This document shows positions 51,787 through 59,267 of a stretch of 64,000 bases of DNA, piece by piece (the stretch's first letter is position 1; every line of letters starts with the position of its first letter). A program made the position numbers and the translations under genes. Source of the stretch: Thalassovita sp. (GTDB taxonomy: Bacteria; Pseudomonadota; Alphaproteobacteria; Rhodobacterales; Rhodobacteraceae); the NCBI GenBank assembly GCA_029212905.1, contig JARGPB010000007.1, forward strand, positions 62,001 through 126,000, read 5' to 3'. Below the pieces are notes generated by a model, which did not search any database, was not told the origin of the DNA, and saw only the letters and a list, made by a program, of their open reading frames with translations.

Positions 51787-52539
51787 TCAGACTTTGCCGC
51801 CTGCGATCTCGATTTCCTGGCCGTTGACGCTGCCAGATCCGGGGCCGCACAGCCACAGCGCTGCTTGGCCGATTTCCTCGGGGGCGATCAGGCGTTTGTG
51901 GCGGTTGGCGTCGACCATGATTTTCATCGCCTGTTCCGCGTCCATGCCGGAACGTTCCTGAATAGAGTCCACATTTCGGGTGATAATGTCCGTCGCCACA
52001 TAGCCCGGACAGATCGAGTTGAACGTATAGTTCGACCCCAGGAAATCTTCGGAAATCGAGCGCATCATTCCGATCACCCCATGTTTCGAGGCCGCATAGG
52101 CACCGCCCCCCGGCAGGCCGCGCACGCCCGCGATCGAGGAAATGGCGATCACTCGGCCCCAATCCGTCTGCAACATCGAGCGCATGGATTCGCGCACGGT
52201 AAAGAACGCGCCGTCGAGGTTGGTAGCCATGATCTGACGCCAGAAATCTGTATCGGTTTTATGCAGCTTGCGGCCTTCGGCGATCCCGGCATTGGCGACG
52301 CAGATCTGAATAGGTCCGCGCTGGGCGACGGCAGCATCAATGACATCACGCACGGCGTTTTCATCCGTCACGTCCATCACCGCGGGGTGCATATTTTCAC
52401 CCGCGACCTCCTCAAGTACGGCGATACGGCGGCCTGTGATGGTGACTTGGGCGCCTTCGGCAGCCAGCGCGCGCGCAATGGCCAATCCGATTCCTGTGCC
52501 GCCGCCAGTGACGAGCGCGTGTTTTCCTTTAAGGGTCAT
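51787..52539 (-). CDS. Short-chain dehydrogenase/reductase
   Basis: This is an NAD(P)-dependent short-chain dehydrogenase of the classical type, 250 residues. The cofactor motif TGGGTGIG lies at residues 11-18, NAG at 83-85, the catalytic Ser near residue 135 in IAISSIAG and the Tyr-x3-Lys at 148-152 (YAASK). The substrate cannot be read; hydroxybutyrate dehydrogenase-like and 3-oxoacyl reductase-like assignments are equally possible. It lies 97 bp upstream of kynU on the same strand and may be co-transcribed with it. The next gene upstream is divergent. Confidence 0.87.
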   Translation of the reverse strand: MTLKGKHALVTGGGTGIGLAIARALAAEGAQVTITGRRIAVLEEVAGENMHPAVMDVTDENAVRDVIDAAVAQRGPIQICVANAGIAEGRKLHKTDTDFWRQIMATNLDGAFFTVRESMRSMLQTDWGRVIAISSIAGVRGLPGGGAYAASKHGVIGMMRSISEDFLGSNYTFNSICPGYVATDIITRNVDSIQERSGMDAEQAMKIMVDANRHKRLIAPEEIGQAALWLCGPGSGSVNGQEIEIAGGKV

Positions 52540-52697
52540 GGTCTCTCCTCCTCGCATAACATGGGCCACGATACGCGGGGCAAGAAACGAGGCAAGCGCG
52601 CCGTTCCGTCACTTTGGCATGCGATGGCATTCTGTTTTGCTTTACAAAGGTATTCATATCTGTGAATTTGTTATCCGTTCTTTGAGGGAGGATTTCC

Positions 52698-53648
52698 ATG
52701 AAACGTTTACTTGGCGCTACCGCGCTATGCCTGCTGGGAACTGTGTTGCCGGCAAGTGAAGACATTGCAGATCAATACCCGCAATCGGAGCTATACGAGA
52801 AACCGGTCGAGGTGATTCCGCATGTGTTTTCGGCCATCGGTGCGACGGCACCCCCGAGGTATGAAAACAGTGGTCACAACAACAACCTGTCCTTTGTCGT
52901 CACGGGCGACGGGGTGCTGGTGGTGAATGGCGGCGCTTCGGCGCGTTTGGCCAAGGCATTACATGACGAGATCAAGGCCGTGACGGATCAACCCGTTAAG
53001 CTGGTGGTCAGCGAGAACGGGCAGGGGCACGCGGTCCTTGGGAATTCGTACTGGGCTGATCAGGGGGTCGAGATCCTGATGCACGAAGACGCCGCGCATG
53101 AAGTCAAGGAAAACGGTGACTTTATCCTTCAAGGCATGATCGGCTACAATAAGGACAAAGCCGAAGGCACCCGTATTGTGATGCCCACCCAGACCTTTGC
53201 CGACACATATGATGTGACGATGGGGGACGTGACGTTCAACATCCTGCACTTGGGGTCGGCCCATGGGCCCGGCGATACGCAGGTGTGGATTCCTCAGTGG
53301 GGTATGATGATTGCGGGCGATATCGCCTTTCACGAACGTATGCCCCCGATTTTCGCAGATACCTGCACCAGCTGCTGGATCGAGACCTGGGAAGAAAAGT
53401 TCGAGCCCTTGAACCCGACCTATGTGATCCCCGGACATGGGCATCCGACCAATCTGGCACAGGTTCGCCGCTATACACGCGACTATCTGGTCGATCTGCG
53501 AGAAAAGGTCGGCGCACATATTGACGACGGCGGAGATCTGGCTGGCGCGTATTACGTGGATCAGGAACGCTGGCGTAACCTTGATACCTTTGACGAACTG
53601 GCAACGAAAAACGCCGGGCGTGTCTACGAGGAAATGGAATGGGAGTAA
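52698..53648 (+). CDS. Exported metallo-beta-lactamase-fold protein with altered metal motif
   Basis: The 316-residue protein has a Sec signal peptide (MKRLLGATALCLLGTVLPA) and a metallo-beta-lactamase fold. The usual HxHxDH zinc motif is changed to ENGQGH (residues 106-111), so only the last His is left, while the later ligands are kept: His189 in GSAHGPGDT, Asp208 in IAGDIAF and His247 in IPGHGHP. It may bind one metal or none at site 1. Enzymes of this fold are hydrolases, but this change makes the reaction uncertain. It overlaps a rhodanese gene by 10 bases, suggesting a shared role in periplasmic sulfur or quinoprotein-related chemistry. Confidence 0.78.
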   Translation: MKRLLGATALCLLGTVLPASEDIADQYPQSELYEKPVEVIPHVFSAIGATAPPRYENSGHNNNLSFVVTGDGVLVVNGGASARLAKALHDEIKAVTDQPVKLVVSENGQGHAVLGNSYWADQGVEILMHEDAAHEVKENGDFILQGMIGYNKDKAEGTRIVMPTQTFADTYDVTMGDVTFNILHLGSAHGPGDTQVWIPQWGMMIAGDIAFHERMPPIFADTCTSCWIETWEEKFEPLNPTYVIPGHGHPTNLAQVRRYTRDYLVDLREKVGAHIDDGGDLAGAYYVDQERWRNLDTFDELATKNAGRVYEEMEWE

Positions 53649-54082
53649 GGGCGAAACCCGTCTTGCGGTCCGTTTTTCTGGCCGCGAGCTGTGCTCTGCC
53701 GCTGTCCGCCTTGGCCGAGGAAGCAGGTCCTCTGGCCGAGGCAATCGTCGAATACATGGATTTTGCCACTTACGAATCCGGGATCATCTTACCGCAACAG
53801 ATTGACCAGTCGTTGTTTGCTTCTGCAATGTTTGTTGACACTCGGGATGCGGAACAATTCGCAACATCGCACATTCCCGGGGCGATTAATATCGACTGGC
53901 GTGCGGTGCCCGGTCGTCTGAGCGAGCTTCCTGAAACCGGAATGGTTATTCTGTATTGCAACACCGGCAGCCTATCGGCGCAGGCGACCTTTGCGGCGCG
54001 GGTGCTGGGGCGTGAAAACGTGGTGGTGCTGCAATCGGGGCTTCGGGGGTGGCTAAAAGATGCCGCATGGAAACCTAATTAG
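53639..54082 (+). CDS. Exported rhodanese-like protein
   Basis: The 147-residue protein has a signal peptide (hydrophobic core about residues 9-25, LAASCALPLSALA, cleavage probably after ALA) and one rhodanese domain: FVDTRDAEQFATSHIPGAINI (residues 65-85, quoted in parts as VDTRDAEQFATSHIPGA) and the active-site loop YCNTGSLSAQ with Cys107. It probably transfers sulfane sulfur in the periplasm. Its start overlaps the MBL gene stop by 10 bases, so the two are translationally coupled and likely act together. Confidence 0.88.
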   Translation: MGVRAKPVLRSVFLAASCALPLSALAEEAGPLAEAIVEYMDFATYESGIILPQQIDQSLFASAMFVDTRDAEQFATSHIPGAINIDWRAVPGRLSELPETGMVILYCNTGSLSAQATFAARVLGRENVVVLQSGLRGWLKDAAWKPN

Positions 54083-54168
54083 AGAAATGCCATTGTGCGC
54101 GAAGCTCTGGTTTTGGGGCGCGAGTGATTCCGGGCACAGTCCCAGAGGGCAAAAGGATTTGGGCAGAA

Positions 54169-54621
54169 ATGCTGAAATGGATTGATATTCCACCGGTTTG
54201 GCTGCTGATTGCTGCTATTTTGGCCTGGGTGCAGGGCACCTATTATCCCTATGGGCTGAGCTTTGGCGGGGCCTGGGCGGACTTTGCCGGGGGCATTCTG
54301 GTGGGTGGTGGCCTCTTGTTGATGCTGCTGGCCGCGTTCGAGATGCGCAAACACCACACGACCATGATCCCGCATCGCGATGCGAATACGATGGTGCAAT
54401 CCGGTATCTTTTCGCGCACGCGCAATCCCATCTATTTGGGGGATGTGCTGGTTCTGGCCGGTCTGGTGCTGCGTTTTGATGCAGTTTTGGCTCTGCCTCT
54501 TGTTCCTTTATTGCTCTGGGTTTTGGAAAAACGTTTTGTAATACCAGAGGAGGACAGACTTAGGGTAAAATTTCGTGCTAATTTCGCCCGATACTGTCAA
54601 AAGACGCGTCGTTGGATTTGA
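54169..54621 (+). CDS. Membrane methyltransferase-like protein (ICMT/PEMT type)
   Basis: The 150-residue protein has about four membrane segments and matches the isoprenylcysteine carboxyl methyltransferase/phospholipid methyltransferase group. The key block RTRNPIYLGDVLVLAG (about residues 84-99) and the C-terminal EEDRLRVKFRANFARYCQKTRRWI (quoted in parts as EEDRLRVKFRANFARYC) are typical. The methyl donor would be SAM, but the acceptor is unknown. ATG 54169 is preferred because it places the first helix correctly. It follows the rhodanese gene by 86 bases. Confidence 0.78.
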   Translation: MLKWIDIPPVWLLIAAILAWVQGTYYPYGLSFGGAWADFAGGILVGGGLLLMLLAAFEMRKHHTTMIPHRDANTMVQSGIFSRTRNPIYLGDVLVLAGLVLRFDAVLALPLVPLLLWVLEKRFVIPEEDRLRVKFRANFARYCQKTRRWI

Positions 54622-54748
54622 CTTACCAAGCGGTTCAGTGCATCTGAGGCGCTAAACATTCGCGCAACAATATTGCGCGGAAATGAATAACAAGCTCTGA
54701 ATGTGTCGGAGCACAAGGGGTTAACTGTTCTGAAGGGGGACATAAAAG

Positions 54749-56323
54749 TTGAAAATCGGAACTCCTAAGGAAGTATTCGAGGGGGAAAATCGCGTTGCGA
54801 TGACCCCAGACTCGGCTTTGCAACTGCAAAAGCTGGGCTACGAGTGCGCCATCGAGTCCGGGGCGGGTGCCGCCGCCGGTTTCTCGGATGAATTGTATGA
54901 GAAGGCCGGGGTCGAGATCATCAAGACTGCCGCCCAATTGTGGAAAAGCGTGGATATCGTCGCCAAGGTGCGTCAACCCACGGAAACCGAGCTGAAGCGT
55001 ATGGCCGTCGGCCAGACCTTGATCAGTTTCTTCAACCCGGCGGGCAACACCGAGGGTTTGGAACTGGCCAAGTCCAAAGGGGCCAACGTGATTGCCATGG
55101 AAATGGTGCCGCGTATCAGCCGCGCTCAGAAAATGGATGCGCTGTCGTCCATGGCTAACATCGCTGGCTATCGTGCCGTGATCGAGGCGGGCAACAACTT
55201 TGGTCGCTTCTTCACCGGTCAGGTGACGGCTGCTGGTAAAGTACCCCCCGCCAAGGTTCTGGTTGTGGGCGCTGGTGTGGCCGGTCTGGCTGCCATCGGG
55301 ACGGCAACGTCGCTGGGTGCTATCACCCTGGCCTTTGACGTGCGCCCCGAAGTGGCCGAGCAAGTCGAATCCATGGGTGCCGAGTTTGTTTTCCTTGATT
55401 TCGAAGAGGAACAGCAAGACGGCGCGGCGACGGGCGGATATGCCTCGGTCTCTAGCCCTGAATTTGCTGCGGCTCAGCTGGCGAAATTCCGCGAGCTGGC
55501 GCCTGAAATCGACATCGTGATCACCACGGCGTTGATTCCCAACCGCGAAGCCCCCGAGCTGTGGACCGAAGACATGGTCAAGGCCATGAAACCGGGCTCT
55601 GTGATCGTGGATTTGGCGGCTGAAAAGGGCGGCAACTGCAAACTGACTGTCAAAGACGAGAAAATCGTGACCGAGAATGGCGTGACCATCATCGGCTACA
55701 CCGATTTCCCGTCGCGTATGGCGGCTCAGGCCTCGACCCTGTACTCGACAAACATCCGTCACATGATGACCGACCTGACCCCTGAAAAAGACGGTCAGAT
55801 CAACCACGACATGGAAGACGATGTGATCCGCGGATCCACTGTGACCTTTGAAAAAGAGATCACCTGGCCGCCGCCCCCGCCGAAAGTTCAGGCGATTGCC
55901 GCACAGAAACCGAAAGAAGCCCCCAAAGAGCTGACTGCGGAAGAAAAGCGCGCAAAAGAAGTCGCTGCGTTCAAGGCTCAGACCAAGAACCAGGCGATCC
56001 TGCTGGCTGTCGGTACGGCGTTGCTGCTGTTCGTAGGTGCCTTTGCGCCCGAGAGCTTCATGTCACACTTCATCGTGTTTGCCTTGGCCTGTTTCGTGGG
56101 CTTCCAGGTGATCTGGGGCGTGTCGCATTCGCTGCACACACCGCTGATGGCTGTGACGAACGCAATCTCGGGGATCGTGATCCTGGGCGCGTTGTTGCAG
56201 GTCGGTTCGGGCAACTGGCTGGTGGTCATTCTGTCCGCCGTGTCGATCCTGATTGCAACGATCAACATCGTCGGTGGCTTTATGGTCACGCGCCGCATGT
56301 TGGCCATGTTCCAGAAATCTTAA
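54749..56323 (+). CDS. pntA: NAD(P) transhydrogenase alpha subunit
   Basis: PntA is the NAD(H)-binding subunit of the proton-translocating transhydrogenase, which makes NADPH from NADH using proton motive force. The 524-residue protein has the alanine dehydrogenase-like domain I (start KIGTPKEVFEGENRVAMTP), the NAD motif VVGAGVAGLAAIGTA near residue 170, RPEVAEQVESMGAEF, and four membrane segments in the last 120 residues (e.g. AILLAVGTALLLFVGAFA). The start is TTG at 54749 with a GGGGGA box. pntB follows after 17 bases, with the terminator at 57840 closing the operon. Confidence 0.97.
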   Translation: MKIGTPKEVFEGENRVAMTPDSALQLQKLGYECAIESGAGAAAGFSDELYEKAGVEIIKTAAQLWKSVDIVAKVRQPTETELKRMAVGQTLISFFNPAGNTEGLELAKSKGANVIAMEMVPRISRAQKMDALSSMANIAGYRAVIEAGNNFGRFFTGQVTAAGKVPPAKVLVVGAGVAGLAAIGTATSLGAITLAFDVRPEVAEQVESMGAEFVFLDFEEEQQDGAATGGYASVSSPEFAAAQLAKFRELAPEIDIVITTALIPNREAPELWTEDMVKAMKPGSVIVDLAAEKGGNCKLTVKDEKIVTENGVTIIGYTDFPSRMAAQASTLYSTNIRHMMTDLTPEKDGQINHDMEDDVIRGSTVTFEKEITWPPPPPKVQAIAAQKPKEAPKELTAEEKRAKEVAAFKAQTKNQAILLAVGTALLLFVGAFAPESFMSHFIVFALACFVGFQVIWGVSHSLHTPLMAVTNAISGIVILGALLQVGSGNWLVVILSAVSILIATINIVGGFMVTRRMLAMFQKS

Positions 56324-56340
56324 GGGAAGGGAGCGGATAA

Positions 56341-57816
56341 ATGAGTATCGGAATCGTTGCCGCAGCCTATATCGCGGCTGCTGTCCTCTTCATCCTGTCG
56401 CTGGGCGGTCTGTCGGGTCAGGAAAGCGCGAAACGCGCTGTATGGTATGGTATTGTCGGGATGGCGCTGGCCGTCGTGGCAACCGTTTTTGGCCCAGGCA
56501 TGGGCAATCTGCTGATCGTTCTGATCATGGTTCTGGCCGGGGCGTTCCTGGGTCAGATGGTGGCTCAGAAGGTCGAAATGACCGAGATGCCTCAGCTGGT
56601 CGCAGCGCTGCACTCGTTCGTGGGTCTGGCGGCTGTGTTCATCGGCTTTAACGCGCAGTTTGAAATGACTCGTGTTGCTGAAATCATGGCGTCTGCACCT
56701 GCTTCGCTGAATGAAACCGGGCTGCTGGCTTGGTTGCATGACCAAGGTGTTGACGGGTTTGCCGGCAAGGTTGCGCATAAAACCGCAGTCGAGCTGAACA
56801 TCCTCAAGGTCGAGGTTTTCCTGGGCGTCTTTATCGGTGCTGTGACCTTTACAGGTTCGATCATCGCGTTCGGAAAACTGGCTGGCAAGGTTGACGGCAA
56901 AGCCGCGAAACTGCCTGGGGGTCACATGCTGAATGCGGCTGCTGCGGTTGGCTCGCTGGTTTTGCTGATCGTGTATTTCAACACTGGCGCCCTGTGGCCG
57001 CTGCTGGTGATGACGCTGCTGGCGTTCTTTATCGGGTACCACCTGATCATGGGCATCGGCGGCGCGGATATGCCCGTGGTTGTGTCGATGCTGAACTCGT
57101 ATTCGGGTTGGGCGGCGTCTGCCATTGGTTTCTCGTTGGGCAACGATCTGCTGATCGTGGTCGGCGCGCTGGTTGGCTCGTCTGGTGCGATCCTGTCCTA
57201 CATCATGTGTAAGGCGATGAACCGGTCGTTCATCAGCGTGATCCTGGGCGGCTTTGGTGGCACCACCGGTCCCGCCATGGAAGTCGAGGGCGAGCAGGTT
57301 GCAATCGACAGCGACGGTGTTGCCACCGCGCTGGACGAAGCAGACAGCATCATCATCATCCCAGGCTACGGCATGGCTGTTGCTCAGGCTCAGCAGTCGG
57401 TTTCCGAACTGACCAAGCGTCTGCGCGCCAAAGGCAAGAACGTGCGTTTCGCCATTCACCCCGTTGCGGGGCGTCTGCCGGGCCACATGAACGTGCTGCT
57501 GGCCGAAGCCAAGGTGCCCTATGACATCGTGATGGAGATGGACGAGATCAACGACGACTTCCCCGAAACGGACGTCGCCATCGTGATCGGTTCGAACGAC
57601 ATCGTGAACCCAGCGGCCCAAGAAGACCCGAACAGCCCCATCGCGGGTATGCCGGTTCTGGAATGCTGGAAAGCGAAACAGGTCTTTGTGTCCAAACGTG
57701 GTCAGGGTACCGGGTATTCGGGCATCGAAAACCCGCTGTTCTACAAGGAAAACACGCGGATGTTCTATGGCGACGCCAAGAAGTCGCTGGATGAACTGCT
57801 GACCAAGATCTCCTGA
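56341..57816 (+). CDS. pntB: NAD(P) transhydrogenase beta subunit
   Basis: PntB contains the membrane domain II and the NADP(H)-binding domain III of the transhydrogenase. The 491-residue protein has eight to nine membrane segments in the first 300 residues, then the NADP domain with IIIIPGYGMAVAQAQ, VRFAIHPVAGRLPGHMNVLLAEA (quoted in parts as HPVAGRLPGHMNV) and AIVIGSNDIVNPAA. It is about 30 residues longer than E. coli PntB because of an insertion around residues 130-160 (TGLLAWLHDQGVDGFAGK). It shares the operon with pntA. Confidence 0.97.
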   Translation: MSIGIVAAAYIAAAVLFILSLGGLSGQESAKRAVWYGIVGMALAVVATVFGPGMGNLLIVLIMVLAGAFLGQMVAQKVEMTEMPQLVAALHSFVGLAAVFIGFNAQFEMTRVAEIMASAPASLNETGLLAWLHDQGVDGFAGKVAHKTAVELNILKVEVFLGVFIGAVTFTGSIIAFGKLAGKVDGKAAKLPGGHMLNAAAAVGSLVLLIVYFNTGALWPLLVMTLLAFFIGYHLIMGIGGADMPVVVSMLNSYSGWAASAIGFSLGNDLLIVVGALVGSSGAILSYIMCKAMNRSFISVILGGFGGTTGPAMEVEGEQVAIDSDGVATALDEADSIIIIPGYGMAVAQAQQSVSELTKRLRAKGKNVRFAIHPVAGRLPGHMNVLLAEAKVPYDIVMEMDEINDDFPETDVAIVIGSNDIVNPAAQEDPNSPIAGMPVLECWKAKQVFVSKRGQGTGYSGIENPLFYKENTRMFYGDAKKSLDELLTKIS

Positions 57817-57839
57817 TCTTTCGTCTCCACCGTGAACCA

Positions 57840-57869
57840 AAAAAGGCCGTCCTTAGGGGCGGCCTTTTT
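57840..57869 (+). terminator. Rho-independent terminator after pntB
   Basis: A 13-bp stem (AAAAAGGCCGTCC / GGGCGGCCTTTTT, one G-T pair) with a TTAG loop ends in a T tract. It closes the pntAB operon and directly precedes the MerR promoter. Confidence 0.92.
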
Positions 57870-57885
57870 CTTTTGCAGAATTCGC

Positions 57886-57916
57886 TTGAGCTGGAGTGTG
57901 CTCCAGCTCGTACAGT
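57886..57916 (+). promoter_or_regulatory. MerR-type promoter with 19-bp spacer and perfect dyad
   Basis: A -35 element TTGAGC (57886-57891) and a -10 element TACAGT (57911-57916) are separated by exactly 19 bases, the long spacer typical of MerR-regulated promoters. A perfect inverted repeat GAGCTGGAG-N4-CTCCAGCTC occupies 57888-57909 between them. The ATG of the MerR gene is 30 bases beyond the -10. The regulator very likely binds here and activates or represses its own operon. Confidence 0.8.
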
Positions 57917-57945
57917 GGGGCGACTCAGATGAGACAGGAGCGAAA

Positions 57946-58314
57946 ATGAAGATTTCGGAAGTCTCCGAAAAGACCGGGCTCAGCGTTGATACGCTGCGGT
58001 TCTATGAGAAGATCGGCCTGATCGAGCCACCCCCGCGCGATGATGCCGGGCGGCGGGTCTATGGCCCCGACATTCTGGGGTGGGTGAGGTTCTTGGACCA
58101 GCTGAACGCCACAGGAATGAAGCAGGCAGATCGCATCAGCTATGCCCAGTTACGGGTCAGGGGTGCACAGACCTATGCCGCCCGTCGCCAGATGCTGGAG
58201 CAACACCGAGAAAGCATCCGCAGCCAATTGGCACGGCTGCAGGAAACGCTGGCGCTGATGGACCGCAAGGTGGCGCTGTACACAGAATTGGAAAAAGGAT
58301 CGAATGATGAGTAA
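57946..58314 (+). CDS. MerR family transcriptional regulator
   Basis: The 122-residue protein starts with the winged helix-turn-helix of MerR regulators (MKISEVSEKTGLSVDTLRFYE) and the second helix region, then a long coiled-coil dimer helix (about 80-118, quoted in parts as QLARLQETLALMDRKVALY). It resembles the AdhR/NmlR-like group that reacts to aldehydes, but has no cysteine at all. The aligned sensor position appears to be a glutamine, in FLDQLNATGM. It binds, by inference, the dyad at 57888-57909. Its stop overlaps the carboxymuconolactone decarboxylase gene by 11 bases. Confidence 0.9.
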   Translation: MKISEVSEKTGLSVDTLRFYEKIGLIEPPPRDDAGRRVYGPDILGWVRFLDQLNATGMKQADRISYAQLRVRGAQTYAARRQMLEQHRESIRSQLARLQETLALMDRKVALYTELEKGSNDE

Positions 58315-58687
58315 CGCATTGCAGGCAGGCCGCGATCTGTTGGCCAACGTGAATCCGGGGTTGGAACAGGCCTTGGCTGGGAAGTACGACGCGATATTGC
58401 CCGGCATGGCCGAGAGCCTGGTCGAATGGGCCTATGGGCGCCACTATGCCCGCGAGGGGCTGGACATGAAAACCCGCCAACTGTGTACGGTTGCTGCGCT
58501 GACAGTTTTGGGGGGACAGACCGGGCCCCAATTGAAGGTGAATATCGCGCATACCCTGGAAACGGGGGCTACAGAACGCGAAATTCTCGAGGTTATCTGG
58601 CAGATGGCGGTCTATGGGGGGATGCCTGCCGCAATCAACGGGCTGAACGCGGCACAAGAGGTGTTCGCAACGCAAACAGACGACTGA
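58304..58687 (+). CDS. Carboxymuconolactone decarboxylase family protein
   Basis: The 127-residue protein belongs to the carboxymuconolactone decarboxylase (AhpD-like) family. It is all-helical, with LDMKTRQLCTVAALTVLGGQ (residues 53-72) containing the single Cys61, and LKVNIAHTLETGATEREILEV with His83. The CxxC pair of AhpD peroxidoreductases is not present, so it is closer to the decarboxylase-type members. It starts within the MerR gene, so the two are co-translated; the family often sits beside MerR regulators that respond to aldehydes. The substrate is unknown. Confidence 0.88.
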   Translation: MMSNALQAGRDLLANVNPGLEQALAGKYDAILPGMAESLVEWAYGRHYAREGLDMKTRQLCTVAALTVLGGQTGPQLKVNIAHTLETGATEREILEVIWQMAVYGGMPAAINGLNAAQEVFATQTDD

Positions 58688-58749
58688 CGTCGCGTCTGCT
58701 TTGACAGGGCTGGCACATGGCGATTGGCTAAGAGCAAGGAGGATCACCT

Positions 58750-59160
58750 ATGTCCCAGATGCTTGAATTCGGTCGCTCTGTGCTGGCGAACCAACCGTTC
58801 TGTCAGATGATGGGGGTTGAATTGACCCGGTTCCAGGAGGGCCTGGCCGAGCTTAGGTTGCCCCTGAAACCCGAACATTTACAACAGCATGGCTTTGTTC
58901 ATGGTGGGGTGGTCGCGCTGATGGCGGACAGCGCGATTGCTTATGCGGGGGGCTCGATATTGGGCGATGTTGTAACGCTGGAGTTCAAGCTGAACATGAT
59001 CCGGCCGGGGCTGGGGGAGGCACTGATCGCGCGCGGAGAGGCCCTGTCCGCGGGGAAAAACCAGGCGGTATGCCGATGCGAGGTGTTTTCGTTTCAAGAT
59101 GGTCAAGAGAGGCTTTGCGCGGCGGGGCAGGGTACGATGATGGCACGGAAAACAGGGTGA
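58750..59160 (+). CDS. PaaI-family acyl-CoA thioesterase
   Basis: The 136-residue protein is a hotdog-fold thioesterase of the PaaI/YiiD-like family. The characteristic segment QHGFVHGGVVALMADSAIAYAGG (residues 40-62, quoted in parts as HGFVHGGVVALMADSA) is the active-site helix, followed by VVTLEFKLNMIRPGLGEALIARG (ending in the typical RPG motif). The substrate is probably an aromatic or medium-chain acyl-CoA; not certain. It lies 62 bp after the MerR/CMD pair with an AAGGAGG box and could belong to the same transcript. Confidence 0.87.
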   Translation: MSQMLEFGRSVLANQPFCQMMGVELTRFQEGLAELRLPLKPEHLQQHGFVHGGVVALMADSAIAYAGGSILGDVVTLEFKLNMIRPGLGEALIARGEALSAGKNQAVCRCEVFSFQDGQERLCAAGQGTMMARKTG

Positions 59161-59267
59161 GGCTGGTGTTGGTATACCGTTGCATTCCCTCAAGCTGTTG
59201 AAAAAGCTTTATCTTTTCATTTTGTTGTGACATCTAGGCGCCATGTTTCCTAGCCGAGGCCGCGCTG

